Shown here: in pieces, positions 7,759 through 17,327 of the stretch | Position numbering within the stretch: the first letter of the stretch is position 1 | Layout of the letters: each line of letters starts with the position of its first letter | From: Mucilaginibacter paludis DSM 18603 | Lineage (GTDB): Bacteria; Bacteroidota; Bacteroidia; Sphingobacteriales; Sphingobacteriaceae | Assembly (NCBI RefSeq): GCF_000166195.2 | Contig: NZ_CM001403.1 | Coordinates: forward strand, 3,800,432 to 3,864,431 | DNA: 64,000 nucleotides | Reading direction: 5' to 3' | Made by a program: the position numbers and the translations under genes | Notes under the pieces: model-generated | The model's database searches: none | The model's input: the letters and a program-made list of their open reading frames with translations, nothing else | What the model was told of the DNA's origin: nothing

Positions 7759-10700
7759 TTAAAAAGAGACGTTTAACCCCGCGGTAATTACGCGCATAGG
7801 TGGAATAACGGTGATACTTAGATTTTCAGGATCAAGGCCGCCCAGGTTGGAGATGGTTAACAGGTTCTGGCCCTGTGCATAAACTGACAACGCCTTTACA
7901 TGCATTTTAGAAAGCATATTGCCTGCAAAGTTATACCTGAGGCTGGCATTTTGCAGCCTGGCGTAAGTAGCATTGCTGTAAGCAGCCGTGCTGTTAGTGT
8001 AGACCTGCGAAAAATTCAGCAGATTGGTTATGGTTGCGCTAACTTTAGGTACAGTGGTTATATCGCCCGGGTTTTGCCAGCGGTTAAGCCAAACCGTACC
8101 GCCGTTAACGCCGTTGTAACCTACCGGGAAGCCATTTTGGGCTACCGCGTTGAGTGACAAACGACTGGTGAAAGTAAAGGAGAAATCCAGCGAAAGTTGT
8201 TTGTAAGTGACGGTATTTTGAAAACCACCATAGTACTTGGGCGAAAGATCCCTGAATTCTGTTTTATCTGCACTACCCAAGCTCGGATCATCTGCGGTAA
8301 TTCCTTTTGCATTGGTATAGGAGGGATTACCGGTTTGCGGGTTTACGCCGGCAAAATTATATAGCAAAGTGCCCGTAACGGGTTTATCAATAATGTAATT
8401 AGGCCCTAACGAATAATAAGTAGGCAGTTTAAGCAGTTTGCTTGTTGGGATAGACATATTGAAGCGTGTTGTCCAGCTTAAGCTTTTGGTCCTGATATTG
8501 TTGGTGCTTAAGCTCATCTCCCAGCCGCTGGTGCGGATAACCGCATCAGTATTTACGGGATAGCTGCCCACCCCGGTAACGGCGGACAGGGGAATGTTGA
8601 TGAGCTGATTGCTTGCAATATTACGGTAGTAATTGCCCTCAACATAAATTCTGTCTTTCAGAAAGCCCAGTTCAATGCCTATTTCCTTATTTTTGTTATG
8701 TTCCCAGCTCAATTCGGGATTGGCCAGCCCGGATGGGTTTAAAATGGTTTTACCCGCGTAAGTACCCGAGGACGCCGTATATTTGCTTAGATAGGCAAAA
8801 TCGTTTATGGCATCGCCACCTAATATACCTGTGCTGGCGCGTATCTTACCATAACTTAAAAAGCGGAGGTTGTTTTTAATAAGATCTTCCTCGCTAAATA
8901 TCCAGGCGGCGGCTACCGAACCGAAATTCCCGAATTTCTTGTTGGGGCCAAAGCGGGTGGACCCATCGCGCCTTCCGTTTAAGTTGACGATGTACTTTTG
9001 ATTCCAAACCAGCTTCATGATGGCGTATGCGCCCAGATCGCGATAAGGGGTCCTGCCATAGGTTGTGGTGATGTTAGTGCCCGCGGAAGGATTACTGAGC
9101 AAAGCATCGGAAGCAAAGCCCGTACCTGATATTTCATCTACGGTATTCAGGTTATTATCAATTTTGCCACCCAGTTTAAAACTAAAATCGCCTTTGTTAA
9201 AAAAAGTGCTGGCATATTCGGCATAAGGTTCTATGGTGATATTACGAACCTGGTAGTGGTGGAAAATGCTGTGTGTTGAGGCGGCCGCGTTGGCTGTTGA
9301 TGGCGGCATGGTTGTAGTAGGATAACCCATCAGTTCCTCGCCGCTGATGTTGTTATAGCCCACGTTGGCGCGCAGTGATAAGCCCTTAACAGGCCGGTAT
9401 ATCAGGCTGGTATTGGCCAAGAGGTTATTGGTTACCGCCCTGTAGGTGCGGTTAAAATCGCCCGTAAAGTTTACAATATTGCTATCCCAATTTACGCTGC
9501 CGTCAGGTAAAAACGGGTCGGGCGCATTAGGCGGCGTCAACGACATCAGCCTGCTGAAATCATAAGGAACCATCGTATTCACGTTAGAAAGGTAGGTACC
9601 TGCAATGTTATAGCTGAACTTATTATCGGCACTGTTAGTATTAATCGAAAACCTTAACGATCCGTCAATATTTGAGCCCTTGTGCCGTTGAATATTCCCG
9701 TTGTTGCGTAAACTGCCGCCAACCAGGTAGCTGCTATTTAACGTACCGCCACCATAGGTGAGGTTAAGGTTGCCGGTTTGTGCCAGGCCGCCCAGCAGTT
9801 CCTTTTTAAAATCAACGTTACGGTTGGTAGGGAAGGTGCCGTTTAAATCTTTGTCGCTTGCGCCAACCGGAGTTCCGTCATTCTTTAACGCCTCCCTTCT
9901 CAGCATCAGGTATTGATCTGTGTTCATCGGCTGCACTGTCTGACCCAGCAAGGATACCCCATTGTAGATATTAACCGTTAAGGTAGCAGGGCCGGGCTTG
10001 GCTTTTTTTGTGGTGATCAGCACCACGCCATAGGCACCTGAGGCGCCGTATAACGAAGTGGCGTCCGCATCTTTCAGTACACTGATGCTTTCTATATCAT
10101 TAGGGTTTAAAAAGTTAAGACCGTTGCCACCCTGTATAAAATTGCCCGTGCCATATAGCGTGTTGTTTTCCATCGGTAGTTTTGCGCCTGGATAAGTTAC
10201 ACCATCAACTACTACCAGCGGAGCAGGAGCTCCATTGGCGCTGCTAAAGTTAGCGGCATCGCGCAGCCTTAAAGAGAATGCGCCTCCGGGCTGGCCGGTA
10301 GCTTGCTGTATAAACAAGCCGGGTACTTTGCCCTGCATAGCCTCCAGCACGTTACTCACCGGGTTCTTTTCAATCTCAGCGCCTGTTATGGTAGTTACAT
10401 CGCCGGTATTAAGACGTTTGGTGGTGGTTCCGTAGGCAATTACCTGTACCTGGTCCAGGTTGTTGATGTCGGGTTTCATCGAAATAACCGCCGACTTTTT
10501 CATTGCACTCACAGGAAGTTCAATGCTGGTGAAACCGATATAAGATACCTGTAATATTGCATTATCATCCGGCACTGTAATAACAAACTCTCCCTTTTCG
10601 TTAGTGATTACTGTATAACGCGGATTGCCTTTTACTTTAATGGTTACACCCGGTAAAAACATGTTCTGTTCATCAACAACTTTACCTGTAACTATCCGCG

Positions 10701-11088
10701 GCGGAGCTTTTTCTGCCGGTAAATCCTGCGGCTGCCTGGAATGAATAACAATAATATTGTTTTCGATAGTAAAGCTTAAGGCTTGCTTGTTAAGGCACCT
10801 GGCAAGCGCGTCTTTAAGTTCGGCATCTTTAATATGGACGCTAACAGGCTTCGACTGCGATAGCAGGTCGTCAGTATAAAAAAAGTCGATGCCGGTTTGC
10901 TTTCTGATCTCTTTAAAAACCTGTGCAAGCGGTGCTTTTTCCAGGTTAAGGGTAACGCGCTGGGCATAACTTGCAGCACTTACCTGAATAATGGCCGCGG
11001 TGAGTATCAGTATTATCAATTTCATAACGCGCAACAGTTTTAGCGCGCAGGCCGGGGGCCTGCCTAATTTTTCAGGACAAAAATTCAT
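7759..11088 (-). CDS. SusC/RagA TonB-dependent transporter with STN signalling domain
   Basis: A 1109-residue outer-membrane receptor. After a long leader (a charged start, then a hydrophobic segment ending S-Y-A-Q) comes a secretin/TonB N-terminal (STN) domain (about residues 45-115), a carboxypeptidase-regulatory-like beta domain (about 130-210), the plug (about 220-350) and the barrel ending N-V-S-F. The STN domain signals through a FecR anti-sigma factor, and both FecR and an ECF sigma factor lie directly upstream, so import and transcription are probably coupled. The start at 11088 is kept because long leaders are usual in FecR-linked SusC proteins of this family. Confidence 0.92.
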   Translation of the reverse strand: MNFCPEKLGRPPACALKLLRVMKLIILILTAAIIQVSAASYAQRVTLNLEKAPLAQVFKEIRKQTGIDFFYTDDLLSQSKPVSVHIKDAELKDALARCLNKQALSFTIENNIIVIHSRQPQDLPAEKAPPRIVTGKVVDEQNMFLPGVTIKVKGNPRYTVITNEKGEFVITVPDDNAILQVSYIGFTSIELPVSAMKKSAVISMKPDINNLDQVQVIAYGTTTKRLNTGDVTTITGAEIEKNPVSNVLEAMQGKVPGLFIQQATGQPGGAFSLRLRDAANFSSANGAPAPLVVVDGVTYPGAKLPMENNTLYGTGNFIQGGNGLNFLNPNDIESISVLKDADATSLYGASGAYGVVLITTKKAKPGPATLTVNIYNGVSLLGQTVQPMNTDQYLMLRREALKNDGTPVGASDKDLNGTFPTNRNVDFKKELLGGLAQTGNLNLTYGGGTLNSSYLVGGSLRNNGNIQRHKGSNIDGSLRFSINTNSADNKFSYNIAGTYLSNVNTMVPYDFSRLMSLTPPNAPDPFLPDGSVNWDSNIVNFTGDFNRTYRAVTNNLLANTSLIYRPVKGLSLRANVGYNNISGEELMGYPTTTMPPSTANAAASTHSIFHHYQVRNITIEPYAEYASTFFNKGDFSFKLGGKIDNNLNTVDEISGTGFASDALLSNPSAGTNITTTYGRTPYRDLGAYAIMKLVWNQKYIVNLNGRRDGSTRFGPNKKFGNFGSVAAAWIFSEEDLIKNNLRFLSYGKIRASTGILGGDAINDFAYLSKYTASSGTYAGKTILNPSGLANPELSWEHNKNKEIGIELGFLKDRIYVEGNYYRNIASNQLINIPLSAVTGVGSYPVNTDAVIRTSGWEMSLSTNNIRTKSLSWTTRFNMSIPTSKLLKLPTYYSLGPNYIIDKPVTGTLLYNFAGVNPQTGNPSYTNAKGITADDPSLGSADKTEFRDLSPKYYGGFQNTVTYKQLSLDFSFTFTSRLSLNAVAQNGFPVGYNGVNGGTVWLNRWQNPGDITTVPKVSATITNLLNFSQVYTNSTAAYSNATYARLQNASLRYNFAGNMLSKMHVKALSVYAQGQNLLTISNLGGLDPENLSITVIPPMRVITAGLNVSF

Positions 11089-11317
11089 ACATTTGTTGAG
11101 GTTAATTCACGTTGCGGACCTGCCTCCAAGCAATTAGCCCGCAGCGCGAATGATTCTTAATTAATTTGTTTGGCTTACCTGCCAGGCTTACATTTTAACC
11201 GGTAGTGTTCCACCACTTCCGGTTATTTTTTGCCCGGCTATAAAGAGCAGGGTTAATGTGGTTTGTACAGTTCTGTCATACTTGATTGGGGTTAATGTGT
11301 TTAACTTTAATTGAATT

Positions 11318-12439
11318 TTATTTGTTAACGATGGTTAAAACTTTATCATGCACCGTAAACTTTACTGTAGCGCTTGATTCGAGCATTTTTAACACCGCAG
11401 ATAAATTGCGCGAACGGGACACTACGCCGCTAAAAGTAAGCTTGCTGTTGCTGTAGCTGCCGTAATTGATATCCACATCGTACCAGCGGGCAAGTTTGCG
11501 CATGATGGCCGGCAGGGTTTGGCTTTTAAATACAAAATCTCCTTCCTTCCAATCCACAGCAGCCTCTACATCGGCCTGTGTAACCTTGATGTTGTTTGCT
11601 GAACTTACCAGCGACTGCTCACCGGGTTTAAGTAAAGCCATATTTGTACCGGCGCTAACGCGCACCAAGCCTTGCAGCAGTGTGGTATTGATTAATGGTT
11701 CGTCCGCATAGGCATTAATGTTGAAATGCGTACCCAGTACCTCAACCGTTTGTTCCCCGCACGTTACCTTAAAAGGTTTATCCGCGTTGTGGGCAACTTC
11801 AAAGTACGCCTCCCCGGTAATTTCAATCCTGCGTTCAGGGCCGTTAAAAACAGTTGGATACTTGATGGATGAGGAAGCATTGAGCCATACGCCGGTACCA
11901 TCAGAGAGTATCAGGTGATGCTGACCTCCGCGCGGCGTACTTACGCTGTTAAAAACAGTAGGCATATTGACCCGTGCCGGAGCAGGTTCGTCTGTTTTAT
12001 AGCTCAGTTCGCCGTCGGCCTTTTTTTCTACCACCGCTTCACCCTGGTGGGCTATCGGTCCGTTTTGCACGCCCCCTAAAAATATCTTATGGCCGTTAGC
12101 CAGCGTAAGTACCGCTTTGTTTGAACCCGGAAGCGCATCGTTATGCAGCTTTACCGTTTGTTGCACATGAGGAGCAGCCTTATATAAAAAATATGAAGCC
12201 GCGCCTGCCATCAGGATAACAGCTGCCGCAGCAGATAACCATGCGCTTAAGCGCCGCACTTTTGCGTTGCCCGGTATTACCAGTTTAAGCCCGGCTATGT
12301 TGTTCAGCTGTTCTTCGGTAACCGGCGCAAGGTCGGCAGCTTCCATTTGCTGGTACCAGGCTTCAATTATGGCCTGTTCCTGAGGCGTACAGGTACCCGA
12401 ATTGTATTTATGCAGTAACTCTTTAAACGAATTATCCAT
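11318..12439 (-). CDS. FecR-family anti-sigma factor
   Basis: A 373-residue inner-membrane protein. The N-terminal cytoplasmic part (about residues 1-80) binds the sigma factor, one membrane helix (about 85-105) follows, then the periplasmic FecR domain (about 165-265) and a DUF4974 C-terminal domain that contacts the STN domain of the receptor. It lies 87 bases after the sigma gene and 229 bases before the SusC gene. By family knowledge it releases the sigma factor when the receptor binds its substrate. No defect is seen. Confidence 0.92.
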   Translation of the reverse strand: MDNSFKELLHKYNSGTCTPQEQAIIEAWYQQMEAADLAPVTEEQLNNIAGLKLVIPGNAKVRRLSAWLSAAAAVILMAGAASYFLYKAAPHVQQTVKLHNDALPGSNKAVLTLANGHKIFLGGVQNGPIAHQGEAVVEKKADGELSYKTDEPAPARVNMPTVFNSVSTPRGGQHHLILSDGTGVWLNASSSIKYPTVFNGPERRIEITGEAYFEVAHNADKPFKVTCGEQTVEVLGTHFNINAYADEPLINTTLLQGLVRVSAGTNMALLKPGEQSLVSSANNIKVTQADVEAAVDWKEGDFVFKSQTLPAIMRKLARWYDVDINYGSYSNSKLTFSGVVSRSRNLSAVLKMLESSATVKFTVHDKVLTIVNK

Positions 12440-12526
12440 TTCTCCCCTTGATGGTATTTATTGTATGGCAGGTAACCATATACCCAAGGGCTATTGCATG
12501 TTAAAAAAAAATTAAATAATTGTTGG

Positions 12527-13102
12527 CTACAGGTAATGTGTCATAATGAGCACCAGTAAACCTAACTTCATGCGGAGTATTTTTAAGGCAGCTTTAATAT
12601 GATTTTTTACCGTAAACTCTGATATTTCAAGCTTTTCAGCAATTTGTTTATGGCTGAGGTGCTCCTTGCGGCTTAGCAGAAAAACTTCACGCATTTTGGG
12701 GGGGAGGGCTTCAATTTCGCGGTCTATCATCGCCTGCATTTCCTTCTCGCGCATTTGCAGATCGGTTACATAATGCTGATCGCTGATAAAATCTTTGAAA
12801 GAGGCGGCATAACGCGCTTCTACACCGCGGTGCTCTATAAAATTAAGTACTTTGTTACGAACAAGAGTGTATAAATACGCGCCGGTATTTTTAACCTCAG
12901 GAAGACTGGCATGGTTAAGCCACATCATCGAGAACACTTCCTGCACAATTTCTTTCGCTTCTTCAAAATTGCCCAGCTTTTTGTAAGCGTGGAGTATTAA
13001 AATTCCTTTGTATCTGTTATAAAGTTCGGTAAAAGCATCCCGGCTGCCGTTTTTCAGCATTGATATTAAATCTTCGTCTAAATTATCAGTCGGGGAATTC
13101 AT
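12527..13102 (-). CDS. ECF-type RNA polymerase sigma-70 factor
   Basis: A 191-residue sigma factor with region 2 (about residues 22-90, including a Y-N-R-Y-K segment and E-E-A-K-E-I-V-Q-E-V-F) and a region 4 helix-turn-helix (about 125-175, with L-S-H-K-Q-I-A-E-K-L-E-I-S). The layout matches the RNA polymerase sigma-70 factors that pair with FecR in Bacteroidota glycan loci. It starts the minus-strand operon ending at 4409, and it probably activates the SusC/SusD genes downstream. Confidence 0.92.
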   Translation of the reverse strand: MNSPTDNLDEDLISMLKNGSRDAFTELYNRYKGILILHAYKKLGNFEEAKEIVQEVFSMMWLNHASLPEVKNTGAYLYTLVRNKVLNFIEHRGVEARYAASFKDFISDQHYVTDLQMREKEMQAMIDREIEALPPKMREVFLLSRKEHLSHKQIAEKLEISEFTVKNHIKAALKILRMKLGLLVLIMTHYL

Positions 13103-13120
13103 TTAAAACGGCTAATTGAT

Positions 13121-13128
13121 CAAAAATA
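13121..13128 (-). promoter_or_regulatory. Candidate Bacteroidota -7 box of the sigma-factor gene
   Basis: On the minus strand this reads TATTTTTG, matching TAnnTTTG, the -7 element of the Bacteroidota housekeeping promoter. It lies 18 bases upstream of the start codon. I see no clean TTTG at the -33 distance, so this is weak. Confidence 0.3.
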
Positions 13129-13560
13129 ATAAATTAACACGAGTACATTGCATTAACAGCAAGGTAACTTGGTGTTTACTCATATATTCGTAGCTTTTGT
13201 ATTAAAATGAGCCTGTTTATTGTTTTGGCAGTTATAAGCAGCAATAATCTGAGGTATGCGGAAGTTAATTCCTCTATACCAAGTATGATTCTTGCCAAAT
13301 TGTCAGCTTCAGCAACAAATGCAGTTTGAAGTATTATAAACCCATATTACCTACTTTGCTATCGATAAACTTAAATCAATATATACCAACCATTAATGGT
13401 AAGTTCTATGGAAAGAACTTTTTGTATTTAAAAAATCAGAGCAGGTTAATTTATTTTGCACTTTAATTTTGTTCACTATCTCTTCTTAATGGCTTAAAAA
13501 AGTGGATGATAGCTCCTGCCCCGATTTAAATTTGGCTGATCAAGGTAACGCCTGGCAACT

Positions 13561-14155
13561 ACAAATAGCGGCGGGTATTCAACGGCTAAAGGTGCTGGTT
13601 CACTTGTTGTGGTTACTGTTACCACTTTAAGTCAGCTTCAACCAGCCTTAACAATGGTAGTCATCATATTATTATAAGTTATAATATATTTGGCGGCTCC
13701 GTACCTTTAACGTTTACGTTTTCAAGTACTACATGGAATAACACCACCATTTAAGGAGCGAGCGGCGGGGACGCTACATTGTGAAATATCCAGTTAAAAT
13801 TTGATTGGGAATTACTTTCAGGCGGCACTAACATTCAGCACATACTCGTTAAAAATATTACGTTCTATGGCAATATACTGGCATTGCAGCCTTTACCTTC
13901 AAGCGAAACAGATATCAGTTTTTCGGGTAACCATTCCGGGGTAAATTATTGGGATGTTTCCTTCCTTGTGGTATCAACGTTTAGTTTAATCACTGTAAAA
14001 TCTATATTACCAGCGATGCTATTTGGTGAGGAACATTTGCATCCGCATCTCTTACTGCCACTTTTATTTTACCAGCAGCTGGTTAAATATGAGCCCGAAT
14101 CCATCATGGAACTGCTGATGTAACGCCTACATTTAGTGTAGCACATAATTTCTAA
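13561..14155 (+). pseudogene. Relic of a pectate lyase (PL1-type beta-helix)
   Basis: No single frame is open, but three frames together read as a PL1-like enzyme. First G-G-Y-S-T-A-K-G-A-G-S-L-V then T-L-S-Q-L-Q (frame from 13561), then after a shift N-N-G-S-H-H-I-I-I-S and T-T-W-N-N-T-T-I with stops at 13755 and 13779, then I-L-V-K-N-I-T-F and F-S-G-N-H-S-G-V-N-Y, and after another shift N-H-C-K-I-Y-I-T-S-D. The strong alternation of beta-strand motifs and the N-H-C segment are typical of pectate lyases. At least two frameshifts and several stops make it non-functional. It would have matched the pectin theme of the region. Confidence 0.55.
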
Positions 14156-14364
14156 TGAAAAATTAAAAATGTAGCGGGTTTTGTAATTTGGTTGTACTTT
14201 TTATTTTGATCTCCCCGTATCAACGGAATGGGTGCTCCATTTGATACACATTAATAACCCATATCCCATGTAAGTTATAAAATAATCATTGTAGATAATT
14301 GAGACAATTATTTAATTATAGTACATTACTGTATCACATTTGTGCTAGAAAAAAATCCATTTCT

Positions 14365-14640
14365 ATGACTATGTCAATTAATTTGCCTCCGTGTAAATCA
14401 GTTAACAGGTTTTCCGCTGCCGTTATTGGATCCGGATTTGTCGGCTTTAGTGCCGCGGCATACCTTGCGAAGTCAGGATGCAATGTAAGTGTTTATGAAA
14501 AAAATGAGCATATCGGGGGGCGCGCGAGGAGCCTGCAAGCCGGTGGGTACACTTTTGATACGGGACCGAGCTGGTACTGGATGCCGGAGGTCTTTGAAAA
14601 CTTCTTCAACGATTTCGGTTATAAAGCAGATATTGGGTAA
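14365..14640 (+). pseudogene. 5' stub of a phytoene desaturase (CrtI)-type gene
   Basis: About 91 residues that carry the FAD-binding Rossmann start (A-V-I-G-S-G-F-V-G-F-S-A-A-A), then E-K-N-E-H-I-G-G-R-A-R and the CrtI hallmark F-D-T-G-P-S-W-Y-W-M-P. Full-length CrtI has about 490 residues, so some four fifths is missing. Homology ends at F-G-Y-K and a stop follows within four codons. A hairpin follows directly. In-frame upstream codons reach 14299, but ATG 14365 fits the family start best. The carotenoid partner genes are not present. Confidence 0.7.
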
Positions 14641-14646
14641 GAAAAT

Positions 14647-14672
14647 AGCCAAATTGGCTTGCTGATTTGGCT
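14647..14672 (+). terminator. Terminator-like hairpin after the CrtI stub
   Basis: AGCCAAAT (14647-14654) pairs with ATTTGGCT (14665-14672) over a 10-nt loop. A T-rich tail (TGGTTTTCTTTC) follows and an A-rich stretch precedes it. It starts 7 bases after the stop of the CrtI stub. Confidence 0.55.
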
Positions 14673-14986
14673 TGGTTTTCTTTCAGCCAGGACTAATTGG
14701 GCCAATAAGAATGTGTTTGTTATTAAAGCTTCCCGGAGCCAGATCTAGCGTCAGCTGATTTGCTGACTCAGTATATGGATGAGGGGATGCGTGGATGGGT
14801 TAATAATGAAACACCTGATAACTTACCCGGCTTATGATTTAAATAAGTAGAATTTTCGTACTGATAGTTTTGTTTCTTAATTGAAAAGGATTACGTTTTT
14901 TTCGCATTAAAGAGCAATGAACACGCGCAAATCGAATTTTAAAAGTCAACCATGTCCACTCGCAGTAGTATGAATCGACTATCATA
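14673..14986. other. 314-bp gap, no gene recognised
   Basis: A short plus-strand frame ending near 14838 reads A-D-L-L-T-Q-Y-M-D-E-G-M-R-G-W-V, which looks protein-like but matches no family that I can name and has no start. It could be another relic. Nothing else is seen. Confidence 0.4.
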
Positions 14987-15514
14987 TCACTTCGTAATAT
15001 ATTTTGCAGCGATTAAAAGTAGCAGAGTTCGGTCTGCCTTGGCTTCATCGTAATTTTCTTTTAGAAGCTGTTTAATCTGTTTGTTTTTAAGTTTAACAGC
15101 CGCCATTTGCAGCACTTGGAAAGAAGCCATTTCTACGCTTTCAATATTTTGAAGATAGAATATAATTGACATATCACGAAGTTCTGCTTGGCCAGTTTGT
15201 TCCTTTATAGCATTATAAGCATCGTCCACTAGTCCCGTCAAACCGTTTATACTCCCTTTCGATATTTGTGCATCAAGCAATTCATAGATTACCTCCATTC
15301 TTGCTAATTGCTTTTCAACATCGTTGACGGTTTCCGTAATGGCTAACTGCAAGTCATTAAAATAAACTTCGTTCTTTAATTGCGGCAGCCAGTTGACCAA
15401 GTGCGCCTTTGCATAATAGATACGGTTGAGGTGGTTAACAAAAAAAATCTTTAATTTTTCAGAACCTAACTTTATTTTTTTCGGAGAAGATGATTTATCG
15501 GATAGTTCTGACAT
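14987..15514 (-). CDS. DUF892/YciE-like ferritin-like protein
   Basis: A 175-residue, almost all-helical protein. The opening L-K-I-F-F-V-N-H-L-N-R-I-Y-Y-A-K and the long four-helix pattern match the YciE/YciF (DUF892) family, ferritin-like proteins linked to stress in other bacteria. Several Glu and His positions fit a di-metal site, but I cannot prove it is intact. It lies 16 bases downstream of the response regulator on the same strand and is probably co-transcribed with it. Confidence 0.75.
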   Translation of the reverse strand: MSELSDKSSSPKKIKLGSEKLKIFFVNHLNRIYYAKAHLVNWLPQLKNEVYFNDLQLAITETVNDVEKQLARMEVIYELLDAQISKGSINGLTGLVDDAYNAIKEQTGQAELRDMSIIFYLQNIESVEMASFQVLQMAAVKLKNKQIKQLLKENYDEAKADRTLLLLIAAKYITK

Positions 15515-15530
15515 CGGTAATTGTTTAATG

Positions 15531-15893
15531 CTAAGATAAGTACTCTTTTACGTGAGATAACAAGTCGAAAATATCAAATGGCTTAGCAATAAACGAATTA
15601 GCGCCGCATTCCTTAGCGAGTACGGCCAAATCAGTTTCACCCGAGACGAGCATTACAGGAAGTTGCCTGGTTTCTAATTTTGATTTGATCTCCTTACATA
15701 TTTCCGGTCCGCTTTTAGCATAGCCGACAATACGAACATCAAGTAAAACCATATCAGGTTGTATAATCCTTATATGTTCAGCCGCTTCACTGGTGTTGGA
15801 TAATACGGCTTCATAACCGTTCTCCTGGAAGACAACATTCAATATCTCCAAAATGTCTTCATCGTCGTCAATTAAGAGTATTCTTTTCGCCAT
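15531..15893 (-). CDS. Single-domain response regulator (receiver only)
   Basis: A 120-residue CheY-like receiver. The acidic pocket is D-D-D-E-D at residues 9-13, the phospho-acceptor is Asp 52 in V-L-L-D-V, and the conserved Lys lies in F-I-A-K-P-F. No output domain is present, so it acts through protein contacts or phosphorelay. No cognate kinase is next to it. It starts a two-gene unit with the DUF892 protein, and diverges from the secreted thioredoxin gene at 16052. Confidence 0.88.
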   Translation of the reverse strand: MAKRILLIDDDEDILEILNVVFQENGYEAVLSNTSEAAEHIRIIQPDMVLLDVRIVGYAKSGPEICKEIKSKLETRQLPVMLVSGETDLAVLAKECGANSFIAKPFDIFDLLSHVKEYLS

Positions 15894-16051
15894 GTTAAGT
15901 TGTCCGCAAATAATAGTCCAGTTTATCGAGTAATCGTCTATTTAAGTTAATAATAGTTTGTTCCTCTAAAAATAACTGTGTCCTTATAATTTTACTTCGC
16001 GATATTTGGAGATTAATTTTTGATTCTCATTATCATGCCTATCTTAGCTAC

Positions 16052-17179
16052 ATGACAAACAAACTTATTTGGTTTTGTGCTATTTGCTTATTAATCAGTA
16101 ACCAGACAATTGCTCAGATAAGTACTCTGAATAAAGCTGTTGAAATAATTAACCGATATCGTAATGTTAGTTATTCACAAGTCGAACGTCAAAAGAACCC
16201 TTTCAGCGGTGACTGGATCTCATTTAATGTTAAATCATCAGTAAGCCGTATAAGCGAAAATGACAAATCTGAACTCTATGTTATGTTGGAAAGCAGAGGA
16301 TATAAATATATATACAATGGCTCTACAAGAATAGATTTGGATTTAAACAATAAAACCTATGAGCTTAAGCAAGGAACCGGGGATGAGCCTTATAAAACAC
16401 CATACTATTGGGCGCAATTTATACAAACGAAATTAGCCACATCACCTGAAAAAATTAAAAGTAAGCCGGATACTATTATTAATAATGTAGCTTGTTTTCA
16501 TATAAAAGTCGTAATGACTGATTCTGCTTCCAGTAAGGAAATATATGATTTATGTTTAAATAAGACTACCTATTTACCTGTTTATATAAAACAATATTTG
16601 CAGGGGAATTTTGGAAAAGGAGATATGACCAGTAATGATATAGCATTAATGGTTAACGAAAGCAGCTACACCGATTACAGTGTTAATGCTCAGAATTTTA
16701 TTGATGTTAAGAACTTAACCATCCCGACAAACTTTCATACTGAGAAAAAGGTCGCAATGATTACAACGGGCAATAGTGCGCCCGATTGGGAACTGCATGA
16801 TTTACAGGGAAATATTGTGACCAATGCTCAGCTAAAAGGAAAAGTTACCTTAATTGATTTTTCATTTAACGCTTGCGCTGCCTGTATGCTTTCAATACCT
16901 ACCTTAAAAAAGCTGCATGAAAAGTATAAAGGAAGCGATGTTAACATTATGACTGTAAACACTTCAGACACCAAACAGTCTGTTATTGCTTTTACTAAAA
17001 AAAACGATATTAATTATACGGTACTACTAAACGGAAGTAAAGTGGCCAAAAGCTTTCAGATTTCAGCATACCCCAGTTTTTATCTCATAGACAAAAACGG
17101 TATGATAGCCGCGACATTTGAAGGCTATAGTAAGGACCTTGAAAATGAACTTATTAAAAAAATGGATGATCTTAAATAG
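16052..17179 (+). CDS. Secreted TlpA-like thioredoxin with lipid-carrier-like N-terminal domain
   Basis: A 375-residue exported protein (signal peptide ending T-I-A-Q, about residue 22). Residues 25-230 form a beta-rich domain resembling periplasmic outer-membrane lipoprotein carriers or DUF2092-like proteins. Residues 240-375 are a thioredoxin fold with the active site C-A-A-C in place of the usual C-G-P-C, and a cis-Pro in S-A-Y-P-S-F. It should act as a periplasmic disulfide reductase. It is a single gene between a response regulator and an IS element. Codon use is more AT-rich than that of the Sus genes, so recent acquisition is possible. Confidence 0.75.
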   Translation: MTNKLIWFCAICLLISNQTIAQISTLNKAVEIINRYRNVSYSQVERQKNPFSGDWISFNVKSSVSRISENDKSELYVMLESRGYKYIYNGSTRIDLDLNNKTYELKQGTGDEPYKTPYYWAQFIQTKLATSPEKIKSKPDTIINNVACFHIKVVMTDSASSKEIYDLCLNKTTYLPVYIKQYLQGNFGKGDMTSNDIALMVNESSYTDYSVNAQNFIDVKNLTIPTNFHTEKKVAMITTGNSAPDWELHDLQGNIVTNAQLKGKVTLIDFSFNACAACMLSIPTLKKLHEKYKGSDVNIMTVNTSDTKQSVIAFTKKNDINYTVLLNGSKVAKSFQISAYPSFYLIDKNGMIAATFEGYSKDLENELIKKMDDLK

Positions 17180-17206
17180 TACCTATTCAGACATAATCGT
17201 TGACCT

Positions 17207-17254
17207 CAGGCTTTGAAAAATAAGTTTCCTCTGCGTTCTCATGGAACAAGCCTG
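17207..17254 (-). ncRNA. Structured segment after the transposase, candidate bridge RNA part
   Basis: CAGGCTT (17207-17213) pairs with AAGCCTG (17248-17254). Next to the right arm is a small hairpin, GTTC (17235-17238) with GAAC (17244-17247). It lies in the non-coding DNA downstream of the IS110 transposase, where IS1111-type elements carry their bridge RNA. The assignment is inference from position and folding only. Confidence 0.3.
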
Positions 17255-17327
17255 GGTGCTATCTACAGTTTTGGCAGCTTAGGTTTCAGACTCTTTATTC
17301 TATAACCTTTTCCGTCCTTTTAGTTTG

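Noticed and set aside
17180..17327. Terminal inverted repeats of the IS110 element
   Set aside because: No matching pair was found between the two flanks, as expected for the family.
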